DNA of 14,546 bases, taken from the NCBI GenBank assembly GCA_029977045.1, contig JAPOLP010000046.1, positions 1-14,546 of the forward strand, given 5' to 3'. This stretch comes from Planctomycetota bacterium (GTDB lineage: Bacteria; Planctomycetota; Planctomycetia; Planctomycetales; Planctomycetaceae). This document shows, in pieces, positions 7,984-14,546 of this stretch; position 1 is the first letter of the stretch; each line of letters opens with the position of its first letter. Position numbers and translations under genes: made by a program. The notes under the pieces are model-generated. The model was not told the origin of the DNA. It was given only the letters and a program-made list of their open reading frames with translations, and made no database searches.

Positions 7984-8577
7984 TCAGCAGCTCACGTCGA
8001 CCGTCGCGGGACGCAGAGCCGGCAGACGTGACTCAGCCAGAGCCAGACAGCCAAACAGAGCGGCATTGAAGCACGCATCGCTGACCAGCGTGTTCTTGAA
8101 GAACGGCAGCGCCTGGGCGTAGCACTTGACGAGCCCGGCTGCCGAAACCGTCAGTTCCGGATCGAAGAACAGCCAGACAAAGTTCGACACGACGAAGAAG
8201 AGCACCGAGCCGCCCAGCGAAAACAGTGCGACATTCAGCGTTGTCCGCTTTCGGTTCCGCAGCAGCAGGCCGAGGCCGACGACAGCAATCATCGGGACGT
8301 AGGTCACGAGGCTCATCGTCGAGAACGACGCCAGCGGATTGGCACCGTAACGGCCAGCGTTCAGAGCAACGTCGCTGAGCATGAGCGCCGCGATCGGCAC
8401 CAGAAACGCCGCGCGGCGAGACCCGAAACATGCTCCCCCAAACAGAGCCATCGCCCCGACGGGAGCGAAGTTCGTCCCCCCGATCGGCAGCAGACGCCAC
8501 AGGGCGGCAAGGACGACCAGTCCACAAATCACAGCAAAACGAACCTGCTGATTCTGACGATGCTCGGCGGAGTTCAC
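7984..8577 (-). CDS. DUF6580-family integral membrane protein
   Basis: I place the start at a GTG at 8577, giving 197 aa, because AGGA lies 9 nt upstream and the family similarity begins there. The frame stays open up to 9006, but that extension is Arg-rich and not protein-like. The protein has about five to six hydrophobic segments (roughly 12-28, 38-52, 56-72, 88-107, 115-135 and 168-182). Family-like motifs are TNFAPVGAMALFGGACF near 35-51, SNFVWLFF near 131-138 and CYAQALPFFKNTLVSD at 152-167. DUF6580 proteins are described only as putative transport proteins, and some features recall ECF transporter S components; the substrate is unknown. It lies upstream of lhgO on the same strand, but no functional link is shown by the sequence. 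Confidence 0.8.
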   Translation of the reverse strand: MNSAEHRQNQQVRFAVICGLVVLAALWRLLPIGGTNFAPVGAMALFGGACFGSRRAAFLVPIAALMLSDVALNAGRYGANPLASFSTMSLVTYVPMIAVVGLGLLLRNRKRTTLNVALFSLGGSVLFFVVSNFVWLFFDPELTVSAAGLVKCYAQALPFFKNTLVSDACFNAALFGCLALAESRLPALRPATVDVSC

Positions 8578-8586
8578 GGCAACGAA

Positions 8587-8590
8587 TCCT
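8587..8590 (-). promoter_or_regulatory. Shine-Dalgarno site supporting the GTG start of the DUF6580 gene
   Basis: AGGA on the minus strand lies 9 nt before the GTG at 8577. The upstream in-frame starts (an ATG at 8742 and the start at 9006) would add a basic, low-complexity leader to a membrane protein, so the GTG is preferred. Confidence 0.5.
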
Positions 8591-8614
8591 GATTCCAGAG
8601 GGCGACGCACGGAC

Positions 8615-8650
8615 GTCTCGAAAACCCGCGTCCCGAAAACCCGGACGCGG
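8615..8650. repeat. 15-nt direct repeat overlapping an 8-bp hairpin upstream of the DUF6580 gene
   Basis: GTCTCGAAAACCCG (8615-8628) and GTCCCGAAAACCCG (8630-8643) are two copies with 13 of 14 bases identical. Overlapping them, CCGCGTCC (8626-8633) and GGACGCGG (8643-8650) form a perfect 8-bp inverted repeat with a 9-nt loop. The element is about 40-70 nt upstream of the GTG start at 8577, so it could be an operator or a leader structure. Confidence 0.4.
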
Positions 8651-8841
8651 CTGCGGAAGGATAACCGCCCAACCGCTCCGCACAAACGCTGCCTGACCTG
8701 AGCTGAATGGGGATGATGTCTGCAGACGGTCCGGTAGTGCATCACGCGGCCCGGAATCCGCCCAATCAACCGAGGAAACTGTCGGAAAGACAGGATGAGC
8801 GACGGGAAGCACCACGTGATAATCCGATTCGAAGACAGTAG

Positions 8842-8988
8842 GCCGCAACGTACTTCCTCAAACGAAAACCCCTCGGTGATCGGAACGAGGCGGTGGGGCT
8901 GTTGCGGCAGGCTCACGAGGCAGCGAAGCCGATGAAATTTCCCGAGGCCGACCAGATTCGCGAGATCATGGATCGCGAAGGCTTCTGA
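8842..8988 (+). pseudogene. Probable remnant of the C-terminus of a TPR-like gene
   Basis: After an in-frame TAG at 8839, 48 codons run to a TGA at 8986 and have strong high-GC3 codon use. The translation (GDRNEAVGLLRQAHEAAK, then FPEADQIREIMDREGF) reads like the last amphipathic helices of a TPR protein. There is no credible start: the only ATGs lie near the end, and no ribosome binding site is visible. Upstream of the TAG the same frame is open back to about 8707 but does not look protein-like. I call this a decayed gene end, not a functional small gene. Chance coding-like composition in GC-rich DNA remains possible. Confidence 0.35.
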
Positions 8989-8991
8989 AAT

Positions 8992-9086
8992 CTCACACAA
9001 AGGCACGAAGGCACAAAAGAGGGACAGTCGCGGCAGACAGTGAACCTGACTGCGATTCTCTTCGTGCCTTGGAGCCTTCGTGTGAG
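8992..9086. repeat. Long imperfect inverted repeat (about 30-nt arms, 36-nt spacer)
   Basis: The left arm 8992-9021 (starting CTCACACAAAGGCACGAAGG) and the right arm 9058-9086 (ending CCTTCGTGTGAG) are complementary over nearly their full length, with a few mismatches and one unpaired base. The spacer is 9022-9057. The motif 'CAAAGGCACGAAGGCAC' is, as I recall, a dispersed intergenic repeat in several bacterial genomes. The element could be a REP-like palindromic repeat. It sits 4 bases after the TPR-like remnant. Confidence 0.7.
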
Positions 9087-9383
9087 CCCTCTGACTGCCG
9101 TGAAAAATCGACAGCTTCCCGCAATTCCTGGCATTTCGTTTCGCCAGAGCAACGTTGCCTTAACACCTCATTGGCCACACCAGAATGTTGCGGCGCGGCA
9201 TCGTGCTTCTCTGGATGGACAGCCCGGGATTTCGGCTGTTCAGAATCTCTAACGAGCCGCTAACCGTTGTCGTTTCTCGCTTTAGCAACGCCAGGCCGCG
9301 TTCAGAGACGACGGTTCTGGCACGCCTGGCATTCACCGTGCTTTACAGGCTGGCCGTCGCGGCGAGGTTCGGTGACTCAGGCC

Positions 9384-9401
9384 GCTGCTGAAGGCTCAGC
9401 A
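9384..9401 (+). terminator. Perfect 7-bp hairpin followed by a T-rich stretch, terminator-like
   Basis: CTGCTGA (9384-9390) and TCAGCAG (9395-9401) are perfectly complementary with a 4-nt loop (AGGC), followed by TTTGTGT. This looks like a weak intrinsic terminator on the plus strand. It lies about 90 nt before the pilin start, so it could end a transcript from the remnant or act as a leader hairpin of the pilin mRNA. Confidence 0.35.
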
Positions 9402-9492
9402 GTTTGTGTCAGGCCAGAGAAGCCAGTCCGTCGCACGTCTAGTTTCGAGAGAGAGTTTCAGACCAGTCAGAGAGAACGAGAAAGGGAACACC

Positions 9493-9849
9493 ATGAGCCA
9501 TCTGTTGAAATCACTGTACAACGACGAAGCCGGATTCATTGTCTCGGCAGAACTGATCCTGATCGCGACAGTCGCCGTCCTGTCGCTGGTCGTCGGCCTC
9601 AGCGAAGTATCGCATGCCGTCAATCAGGAACTCGAAGACGTGGGCTCAGCCTTCGGATCAATGCAGCAAAGCTATGTCTATCGCGGCCTCGGCACCCGTG
9701 ACAAAGCGACGATGGTCGGCAGCGGATTCCGCGACCACGCCGACCTGTGTGACAGCCAGTTCGACGTAGTCCCAACCGCTCCGCGTGCCGAAGACGGCGG
9801 CCACATCGGCGGAAATCCGGGACACCACGGTGAAGGCCACCACGGATAA
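9493..9849 (+). CDS. Flp/type IVb pilin-like small protein with a His/Gly-rich tail
   Basis: The start is the ATG at 9493, preceded by AAAGGGA at 6 nt; an earlier in-frame start would add a non-pilin extension. The 118-aa product begins with a short basic leader (MSHLLKSLYNDEAG), then a hydrophobic helix FIVSAELILIATVAVLSLVV, as in prepilin-like class III signal peptides. Prepilin cleavage would fall after Gly14. The acidic residue is at +6 of the mature form, not the usual +5, so processing is uncertain. The mid region (VNQELEDVGSAFGSMQQSYVYRG) is typical of small planctomycete pilin-like proteins. The tail has several His in a GHHGEGHHG-type cluster that might bind metal. No Tad or pilus assembly genes are visible nearby. 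Confidence 0.65.
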   Translation: MSHLLKSLYNDEAGFIVSAELILIATVAVLSLVVGLSEVSHAVNQELEDVGSAFGSMQQSYVYRGLGTRDKATMVGSGFRDHADLCDSQFDVVPTAPRAEDGGHIGGNPGHHGEGHHG

Positions 9850-9868
9850 TCAGTCACAAGTAAGAGGC

Positions 9869-9942
9869 AGTGGGCAGTAGGGAGTCGGCAGTGGGAACAA
9901 TCACCTGCCTGACTCACTATTGCCCACTCCCGACTGCCCACT
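9869..9942. terminator. 22-bp imperfect inverted repeat between convergent genes, possible bidirectional terminator
   Basis: Arms 9869-9890 and 9921-9942 match at 20 of 22 positions, with a 30-nt loop. The left arm is part of a wider stretch of GCAGTGGG/GCAGTAGGG units, a style of short intergenic repeat I recall from planctomycete genomes. The element lies between the pilin stop (9849) and the cyclase stop (9952), where a two-way terminator is expected. There is no clear U-run on either side, so it may be a repeat element and not a classic terminator. Confidence 0.5.
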
Positions 9943-9951
9943 CCCCTTCCT

Positions 9952-11904
9952 TCACTTCTTCCGCAGCGGGATCGCACCGCTCCAGTCAGGCGGGCACGGC
10001 TTGCGTCCGTTGTCCAGAAACCGCAGCAGGAATCTCGACGGGACATCGTCGGTGGGAAACTGCTGCAACAACTGCACGGCGTCCTCCCAGCTGCCTTCAA
10101 TGACCGCCGTCACCGCGTGGCCGTGAGCGTTGATCATCGCGTCAGTCAGGTGCGGAGCTTCACGGAGTGAGGGCACCAGTCCGTAAACAGTCTCGGCGGA
10201 CGTCATGCCTTTCGGGGTGACTCGCGCGAGCGGTCGGATGCGAACGTTGAGCTGCGCTGCCGCCGGTTCGATCCATTTCGCGGTCGCCTCGTCGATGCAG
10301 ACATCGACACCGAAGAACTTCGTCATGCCTTCCAGCCGCGACCCGAGATTGACGATGCGGCCAAACACGCCGATCTTCGCCTGATTCTCGGTGCCGATCT
10401 GTCCGGCCAGAGCGCGACCGTGAGCGACGCCGATTCCGACGCCGAAACCCTGCATCGGTCCGCCTTCGATCCGCGACGCGCGACGGAACTCGCGAACAAT
10501 CGTCAACGCGGCACGGCACGCGGGCAGCGGGCCATCGTCGAGCGGCACGGGCCAGCCCCAGAAACCCAGCGCCGCGTCGCCCTGAAAGTCAGCGATCGCA
10601 CCGTCGTAATCGAGGATCGCGCTGGCCATGACACCGAGTGCCTCGCGACCGCTGCGCAGGACGTTTGGCAGTTCCTCATCATCGACCTCGGACTTCAGCG
10701 AGAAGCCGCGCACGTCGCAGAACAGAACGGTCACGTCGCGCGCATCTGCTTCGAGCGACGGCACGCCGCCCGAATCCATCAGGCTGTCGATGACCTTTGG
10801 CGAGAAGAACGAGCTGAGCTGCGTCTTCTGATCCTGCAGCGCTCGACCCTGCCGCACCGAGCCTAGGAACTGCGAGACGAGCACCGTAAACCGCAACTCG
10901 CTCTGAAAGTCTTCCGGGCTGACGTTGAACGCTCCGCGAGGTCCTCCGCGTCCAGAGACGTACAGGCACCAGCCACGCGATGCCTCACTGAGCAGCGGCA
11001 CGGCGAACGCCCAGTCGAGCCCCATCGTCTGCGTGAAGCCCTCGTCGCCGCCACCGCCGCCGTCGCCCCAGATGTGCAGCACACTCTTCTGCTCGTGTAG
11101 CGTCCGCGCGATCAGCCGGCGGCTTGGACGAAATGTGCCCTCAGATGTGCCGCGACTGTCGACCCGCATCATGCGCGGCGTCAACTGTCTTCGTCCGGTC
11201 GGATCGTCATCCGCCAGGGATTCCGGATCGACACTGACAACCGCTGCCGCTTCCGCTCGCGGCAACGCTTCCAGCAGCAGTTCGGCAATCTGCACCGCAA
11301 GGTCTTCCTCGCTGCGTGACGATTCGATCCGCTGCGGCAGCGCTGACAACAACTCGAGCTGATGATCGACGGCACCAAACTGCAGATGTCGGACTTCGTC
11401 GAGAGCGTACAGACGCTCGACCGACGGTTCCTCGCTGCTGCTTTTGCCACCGAGATCGTTAATCGTCTCCAGACCTTCGGTGCCCAGGTCGGCAAGCGAA
11501 CTGGGGACAGTCACACTGCTGCCCTGAGGAGCTGTCGCTGTCCAGAACGCGTCATCGGGTTCCGTCTCAACGGCGACAGGCTGGAAGATCGTGCCACCGA
11601 TTGCGAAAACGTCGCCGAGCCTCACTCGTGCTGAGCGAACGACCTGCTGTCCAACGACGATCGGGTTTCGCGCGTTCTCAAAACAGGTGACCTGCAGTCG
11701 ACGGCCATCCCAGCGCAGTGTCACATGCCGCCGCGACAATGCCCGGTCACCGAGAATGGTGACGTCGTTCTGCGAACTGCGGCCCAGTCTGATCGGAGCA
11801 CCGGCATCCAGACTGTAAGACAACGGCTCAATCCCGGGGTTTCTGGCCCAGAGACTGATCCGTTCCGCGATTGCGTCAGCGCTGCCGGTTCCGCCGTCGG
11901 TCAT
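9952..11904 (-). CDS. FHA-GAF-class III nucleotide cyclase
   Basis: The 650-aa protein has an N-terminal FHA domain (about 28-110: GRSSQNDV at 41-48 and SRRHVTL at 57-63), which binds phosphothreonine. A GAF-like sensor follows at about 165-350, then a linker (LSSFFSPKVIDSL) and a class III cyclase domain at about 388-575. The cyclase keeps both metal-binding Asp (Asp397 in LFCDVRGF, Asp443 in QGDAALGF) and the transition-state Asn519 and Arg523 in VNLGSR. The residues that select adenine are changed: the usual Lys is Asp439 and the usual Asp/Thr is Gly512, so the nucleotide made is uncertain. No membrane segment is visible; it is a cytoplasmic enzyme. Start is the ATG at 11904 after GAGTGAAGC. 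It lies 83 bp downstream of topA on the same strand and may be transcribed with it. The tail ends PDWSGAIPLRKK. Confidence 0.9.
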   Translation of the reverse strand: MTDGGTGSADAIAERISLWARNPGIEPLSYSLDAGAPIRLGRSSQNDVTILGDRALSRRHVTLRWDGRRLQVTCFENARNPIVVGQQVVRSARVRLGDVFAIGGTIFQPVAVETEPDDAFWTATAPQGSSVTVPSSLADLGTEGLETINDLGGKSSSEEPSVERLYALDEVRHLQFGAVDHQLELLSALPQRIESSRSEEDLAVQIAELLLEALPRAEAAAVVSVDPESLADDDPTGRRQLTPRMMRVDSRGTSEGTFRPSRRLIARTLHEQKSVLHIWGDGGGGGDEGFTQTMGLDWAFAVPLLSEASRGWCLYVSGRGGPRGAFNVSPEDFQSELRFTVLVSQFLGSVRQGRALQDQKTQLSSFFSPKVIDSLMDSGGVPSLEADARDVTVLFCDVRGFSLKSEVDDEELPNVLRSGREALGVMASAILDYDGAIADFQGDAALGFWGWPVPLDDGPLPACRAALTIVREFRRASRIEGGPMQGFGVGIGVAHGRALAGQIGTENQAKIGVFGRIVNLGSRLEGMTKFFGVDVCIDEATAKWIEPAAAQLNVRIRPLARVTPKGMTSAETVYGLVPSLREAPHLTDAMINAHGHAVTAVIEGSWEDAVQLLQQFPTDDVPSRFLLRFLDNGRKPCPPDWSGAIPLRKK

Positions 11905-11964
11905 GCTTCACTCAGCGTTCGCGCGAATGGACGAGTTGCCGGGCTCCTGCGACACCCGAATGTT

Positions 11965-11984
11965 CTGCGATCATCACTTCGCAG
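11965..11984 (-). terminator. Short hairpin after topA
   Basis: CTGCGA (11965-11970) and TCGCAG (11979-11984) form a 6-bp hairpin with an 8-nt loop, 3 nt past the topA stop on the minus strand. There is no U-run, so termination here is uncertain and read-through into the cyclase gene is possible. Confidence 0.25.
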
Positions 11985-11987
11985 GGA

Positions 11988-14546
11988 CTATTCAGTGGCT
12001 TCCTCGACCGCCTTCTTCGAGGCCTTCTTTTTCGTCGCTTTTTTCTTTGTGGCTTTCTTTTTCGCCGCCTTCTTCTTCGTGGCCTTCTTGCGGGTCGCCT
12101 TCTTCTTCGTGGCCGTCTTACCCGCGCGAGCGGCGATCCATTCGAGCGCGTCTTCGAGCGTCACCGAATCGATCTCGCGTTCCTTCGGGATCGTCGCGTT
12201 GACCTTGCCGTGCTTGACGTACATCCCGTACCGGCCTTCGTAGATCCCGATAGCCTCACCGTCGTCCGGATGCTTGCCGAGTTCCTTCAGCGGCGGTGCG
12301 GGACCACGCGGCTTCGCGGTTGCCAGCAGCTCAACAGCGGTGTCGAGATCGACTGTCAGGACATCGTGTTCCTTGCCGAGCGACTTAAAGACTTTGTTGC
12401 TGGTGACGTACGGCCCGAATCGGCCGATGCCCGCGTTCACGACGAGATTTGTCGTCGGGTGATGCCCAAGCCGCCGCGGCAGCGCGAGATACTTCAACGC
12501 CAGATCAAGATCGACCTCTTTTGGATCGACCGTTTTCGGAATGCTGACCCGCTTGGGTTTCGGGCCGTCCTCGACGACCTCGCCAAGCTGCAGGTACGGA
12601 CCGAAGGGGCCGATCATCACGAAGATCGGCAGATTCTCGTCCGGGTGCATTCCGAGCGACTGTGGACCCATCTTCTTGCGTTCGAGCAGTTCGACGGTCA
12701 TCTCCGTAGTCACGTCTGCCGGCGCAACATCGTTTGGCAGTGAGACGGAGACCTTTTCGCCATCGTTCTCTTCCTGGACGAAGGGGCCATAGCGACCCAC
12801 GCGGATATCCATCGCGACGTTTTCGAGTTTCAACGTGCAGGCTTCGCGCGGGTCGATCTTCTCTTCGTTCGTTTTGACCTGGTTATCGAGCCCGTCTTCG
12901 CCGCGATAGAAGCGTTCCAGATACGGCAGCCGTTCGGCCTCGCCCGACGCGACCTGGTCGAGCTGCTCTTCCATGTCGGCCGTGAAGCGGTAATCGACTA
13001 GCTTCGTGAAGTGCCGTTCCAGAAGCTGCGTGACAGCCATCGCAGTGAACGTTGGGACTAGCTGGTTGCCCTGTTTCTGTACGTAACCGCGGTCCTGAAT
13101 CGTGCTGATGATGCTCGCGTAGGTACTCGGACGACCGATGCCTTCACCTTCGAGTCGCCGAACCAGTGTCGCTTCAGTGAACCGCGCTGGTGGCTTCGTT
13201 TCGTGGCCCAGCGAATCGAGTTCGTCGAGCTTCAAGGCATCTTTCTCGGCGAGCGGCGGCAGCGCGGCTTCAGTGTCGTCGAGTGCTGCTTCCGGATCGT
13301 CAACGCCTTCGACGTACGCTCGGAAGAAACCGGGGAACACAACGTGCCGACCGGTGGCTTTGAATTCGGCATCCTCGGCCTGAATCGTCACCGTCTGAAA
13401 CAGCAGCTTCGCGTCGGCCATTTGAGTGGCCATCGTCCGCTTCCAGATCAGGCTGTAAAGCTTGTACTCGGGACCGGACAGGCCGAGTTCGTCGGCGGTT
13501 TTCATCGCCGTTCCCGCGGGCCGGATTGCTTCGTGAGCCTCCTGCGCACCTTTACTTTTCGTCGTGAAATTACGCGGTTTTTCGCTGAGGAAGTTGTCGC
13601 CGTACCGCGACTCGACGGCGCGGCGCGATGCACCGATCGCTTCGCCCGACAGGCTGACACTGTCGGTACGCATATAAGTAATGTGTCCGTCTTCGTAGAG
13701 CCGCTGAGCGGTCTGCATCGTCTGCCGTGCGGACATGCCAAGCTTGCGGTTCGCTTCCTGCTGCAGCGTGCTCGTTGTGAATGGCGGATAAGGCCGGCGG
13801 GTCTGCTCGCGGGATTCGACGGAGGCGACCAACCAGTCTGCCCCTTCGATCTTAGCTCGCAGCGAGTTCGCCTCGTCCTCGCCGAGCAGCACGACGTCCG
13901 CTTCAGGCTTCAGTTTTCCGGTGTTCTCATCAAAATCCCGGCCTGCGGCGACTCGCTTGCCGTCGACGGTTGAGAGCATCGCCTCAAAGCTCGCGCCGTC
14001 GTTCGTCTCCAGCTGAGCCTTCAGGTCCCAGTAGCTCGCTTTGACGAACCGTGCCCGTTCGCGTTCCCGCTCAACGAGCATCCGCACAGCGACGGACTGC
14101 ACGCGTCCGGCCGAAAGCCGCGGCGCGACCTTTTTCCACAGCAGCGGGCTGAGCGTGTATCCGAACAGGCGGTCGACAGTTCGGCGAGTTTCCTGAGCCT
14201 CGACCAGGTGCTCGTCCAGATCACGGGTGTTTTCCAGAGCTTCCAGAATCGCCGTCTTCGTGATCTCGCCGAACACCATGCGGCTGACCGGAATCGTCGG
14301 CTTCAAAAGCTGGACGAGATGCCAGCCAATGCTCTCACCTTCGCGGTCTTCGTCTGTCGCGAGAATGAGTTCTTCGGACTGCTTCATCAGCGACTTCAGC
14401 TCGTCGACCGTCTTCTTTTTGCCCTTGGCAATGATGTACAGCGGCTGAAAGTCCTGGTCGACGTTGACACCCAGCGTCGCCCACGGCTCTTTTTTGACAG
14501 ACTTTGGAATCTCTGACGCACTGGACGGCAGGTCGCGGACGTGTCC
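11988..14546 (-). CDS. topA: DNA topoisomerase I, 5' partial
   Basis: Type IA topoisomerase that relaxes negative supercoils through a transient tyrosine-DNA link. The frame runs to the right edge of the window and its first codons read GHVRDLPSSASEIP, so about 30 N-terminal residues are missing; the ATG at 14387 is internal. Counted from that Met, the toprim motif DEDREGE is at 12-18 and the catalytic Tyr is Tyr238 in HITYMRTDS (codon 13674-13676). Core motifs SAGRVQSVAVRM (92-103), QEAHEAIRP (282-290) and GEGIGRPSTYA (414-424) are present. The C-terminal half has four GRYGPFV-type repeats (near 531, 593, 655 and 718) of the Topo_C_Rpt type and no CxxC zinc fingers. A Lys/Ala tail ends the protein. 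Lys-rich tails of this kind are known in mycobacterial TopA, where they aid DNA binding. The FHA-cyclase gene lies 83 bp downstream. Confidence 0.97.
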   Translation of the reverse strand, partial: GHVRDLPSSASEIPKSVKKEPWATLGVNVDQDFQPLYIIAKGKKKTVDELKSLMKQSEELILATDEDREGESIGWHLVQLLKPTIPVSRMVFGEITKTAILEALENTRDLDEHLVEAQETRRTVDRLFGYTLSPLLWKKVAPRLSAGRVQSVAVRMLVERERERARFVKASYWDLKAQLETNDGASFEAMLSTVDGKRVAAGRDFDENTGKLKPEADVVLLGEDEANSLRAKIEGADWLVASVESREQTRRPYPPFTTSTLQQEANRKLGMSARQTMQTAQRLYEDGHITYMRTDSVSLSGEAIGASRRAVESRYGDNFLSEKPRNFTTKSKGAQEAHEAIRPAGTAMKTADELGLSGPEYKLYSLIWKRTMATQMADAKLLFQTVTIQAEDAEFKATGRHVVFPGFFRAYVEGVDDPEAALDDTEAALPPLAEKDALKLDELDSLGHETKPPARFTEATLVRRLEGEGIGRPSTYASIISTIQDRGYVQKQGNQLVPTFTAMAVTQLLERHFTKLVDYRFTADMEEQLDQVASGEAERLPYLERFYRGEDGLDNQVKTNEEKIDPREACTLKLENVAMDIRVGRYGPFVQEENDGEKVSVSLPNDVAPADVTTEMTVELLERKKMGPQSLGMHPDENLPIFVMIGPFGPYLQLGEVVEDGPKPKRVSIPKTVDPKEVDLDLALKYLALPRRLGHHPTTNLVVNAGIGRFGPYVTSNKVFKSLGKEHDVLTVDLDTAVELLATAKPRGPAPPLKELGKHPDDGEAIGIYEGRYGMYVKHGKVNATIPKEREIDSVTLEDALEWIAARAGKTATKKKATRKKATKKKAAKKKATKKKATKKKASKKAVEEATE
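12012..12119 (-). repeat. Seven-unit Lys/Ala pentapeptide repeat in the TopA tail
   Basis: The end of TopA reads KKKAT RKKAT KKKAA KKKAT KKKAT KKKAS KKAVE, a five-residue (15-nt) period. It resembles the C-terminal tails of bacterial histone H1-like proteins. The Phe-rich open frames on the plus strand over this stretch are its mirror and not genes. Repeat number may vary between strains. Confidence 0.9.

Larger units (their letters stand above)
8578..9492. other. 915-base gap between the divergent DUF6580 and pilin-like genes
   Basis: Apart from the listed repeats and the TPR-like remnant, I see no gene here. Both genes that flank it point outward, so their promoters should be in this gap. 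Open frames on either strand in 9090-9490 have no recognisable motif or ribosome binding site. The segment just before the pilin start is purine-rich (GAGAGAGAG-type) and may be an unstructured leader. Confidence 0.5.

Noticed and set aside
6893..8122. 409-codon plus-strand open frame opposite lhgO
   Set aside because: It is the mirror of lhgO and part of the DUF6580 gene, which have clear motifs on the minus strand. Long antisense frames are common at high GC.
8578..9006. N-terminal extension of the DUF6580 protein to 9006
   Set aside because: The extra residues are Arg-rich and not hydrophobic, while a GTG at 8577 has an AGGA site and leads directly into the family-like region.
9317..9333. 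TGGCACG followed by GGCA, a sigma-54-like promoter upstream of the pilin gene
   Set aside because: The spacing between the GG and GC elements is about two bases too short for the -24/-12 consensus.
11725..12243. Phe-rich plus-strand frame that looks like membrane segments
   Set aside because: The Phe-rich run is the reverse complement of the Lys/Ala tail codons of TopA.

Overview
The window looks like chromosomal DNA of a Planctomycetota bacterium, probably in or near the Planctomycetaceae. The evidence is the protein architectures, not a marker gene: a long alpha/alpha-toroid (prenyltransferase/squalene-oxidase repeat) protein, a secreted VWA protein with an STN-like domain and a Gly-rich tract, a TPR-DUF2135 protein, an FHA-GAF-cyclase signalling protein, a short Flp-like pilin, and a topoisomerase I with a histone-like Lys/Ala tail. 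The DNA is GC-rich and genes are spaced with long non-coding gaps. I see no tRNA, rRNA, CRISPR array, insertion sequence or phage gene.

Layout. 1-2525 (+): 3' part of a large protein with a toroid domain, a degenerate LytM/M23 domain and a thioredoxin-like domain; its start lies left of the window. 2560-6332 (-): two reading frames that converge on that gene. The upstream one encodes a secreted VWA/STN/Gly-rich protein (870 aa). The downstream one encodes a TPR plus DUF2135 protein with no convincing start codon. They are joined at a run of nine A's on the coding strand, and a -1 shift there would fuse them into one protein of about 1,250 residues. 6333-6715 is a gene-free leader and intergenic region with a perfect hairpin. 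6716-8577 (-): a DUF6580 membrane protein followed by L-2-hydroxyglutarate oxidase (lhgO), 53 bp apart and probably co-transcribed. 8578-9492: a 915-base gap between divergent genes, holding a short direct repeat with a hairpin, a probable remnant of a TPR-like gene, a long inverted repeat and a terminator-like hairpin. 9493-9849 (+): Flp-like pilin with a His/Gly tail. 9869-9942: a 22-bp inverted repeat between convergent genes, probably a two-way terminator. 9952-11904 (-): FHA-GAF-class III nucleotide cyclase. 11988-14546 (-): DNA topoisomerase I (topA), lacking about the first 30 residues at the window edge.

How the parts fit. There is no single pathway. lhgO and topA are housekeeping. 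The toroid and VWA proteins are large, probably exported or envelope-associated proteins of planctomycete type, the cyclase is a cytoplasmic second-messenger enzyme, and the pilin is probably a surface or secretion component. The most unusual observations are the A9 junction between the VWA and DUF2135 frames, the LytM domain that has lost its zinc ligands, and the altered purine-selecting residues in the cyclase.
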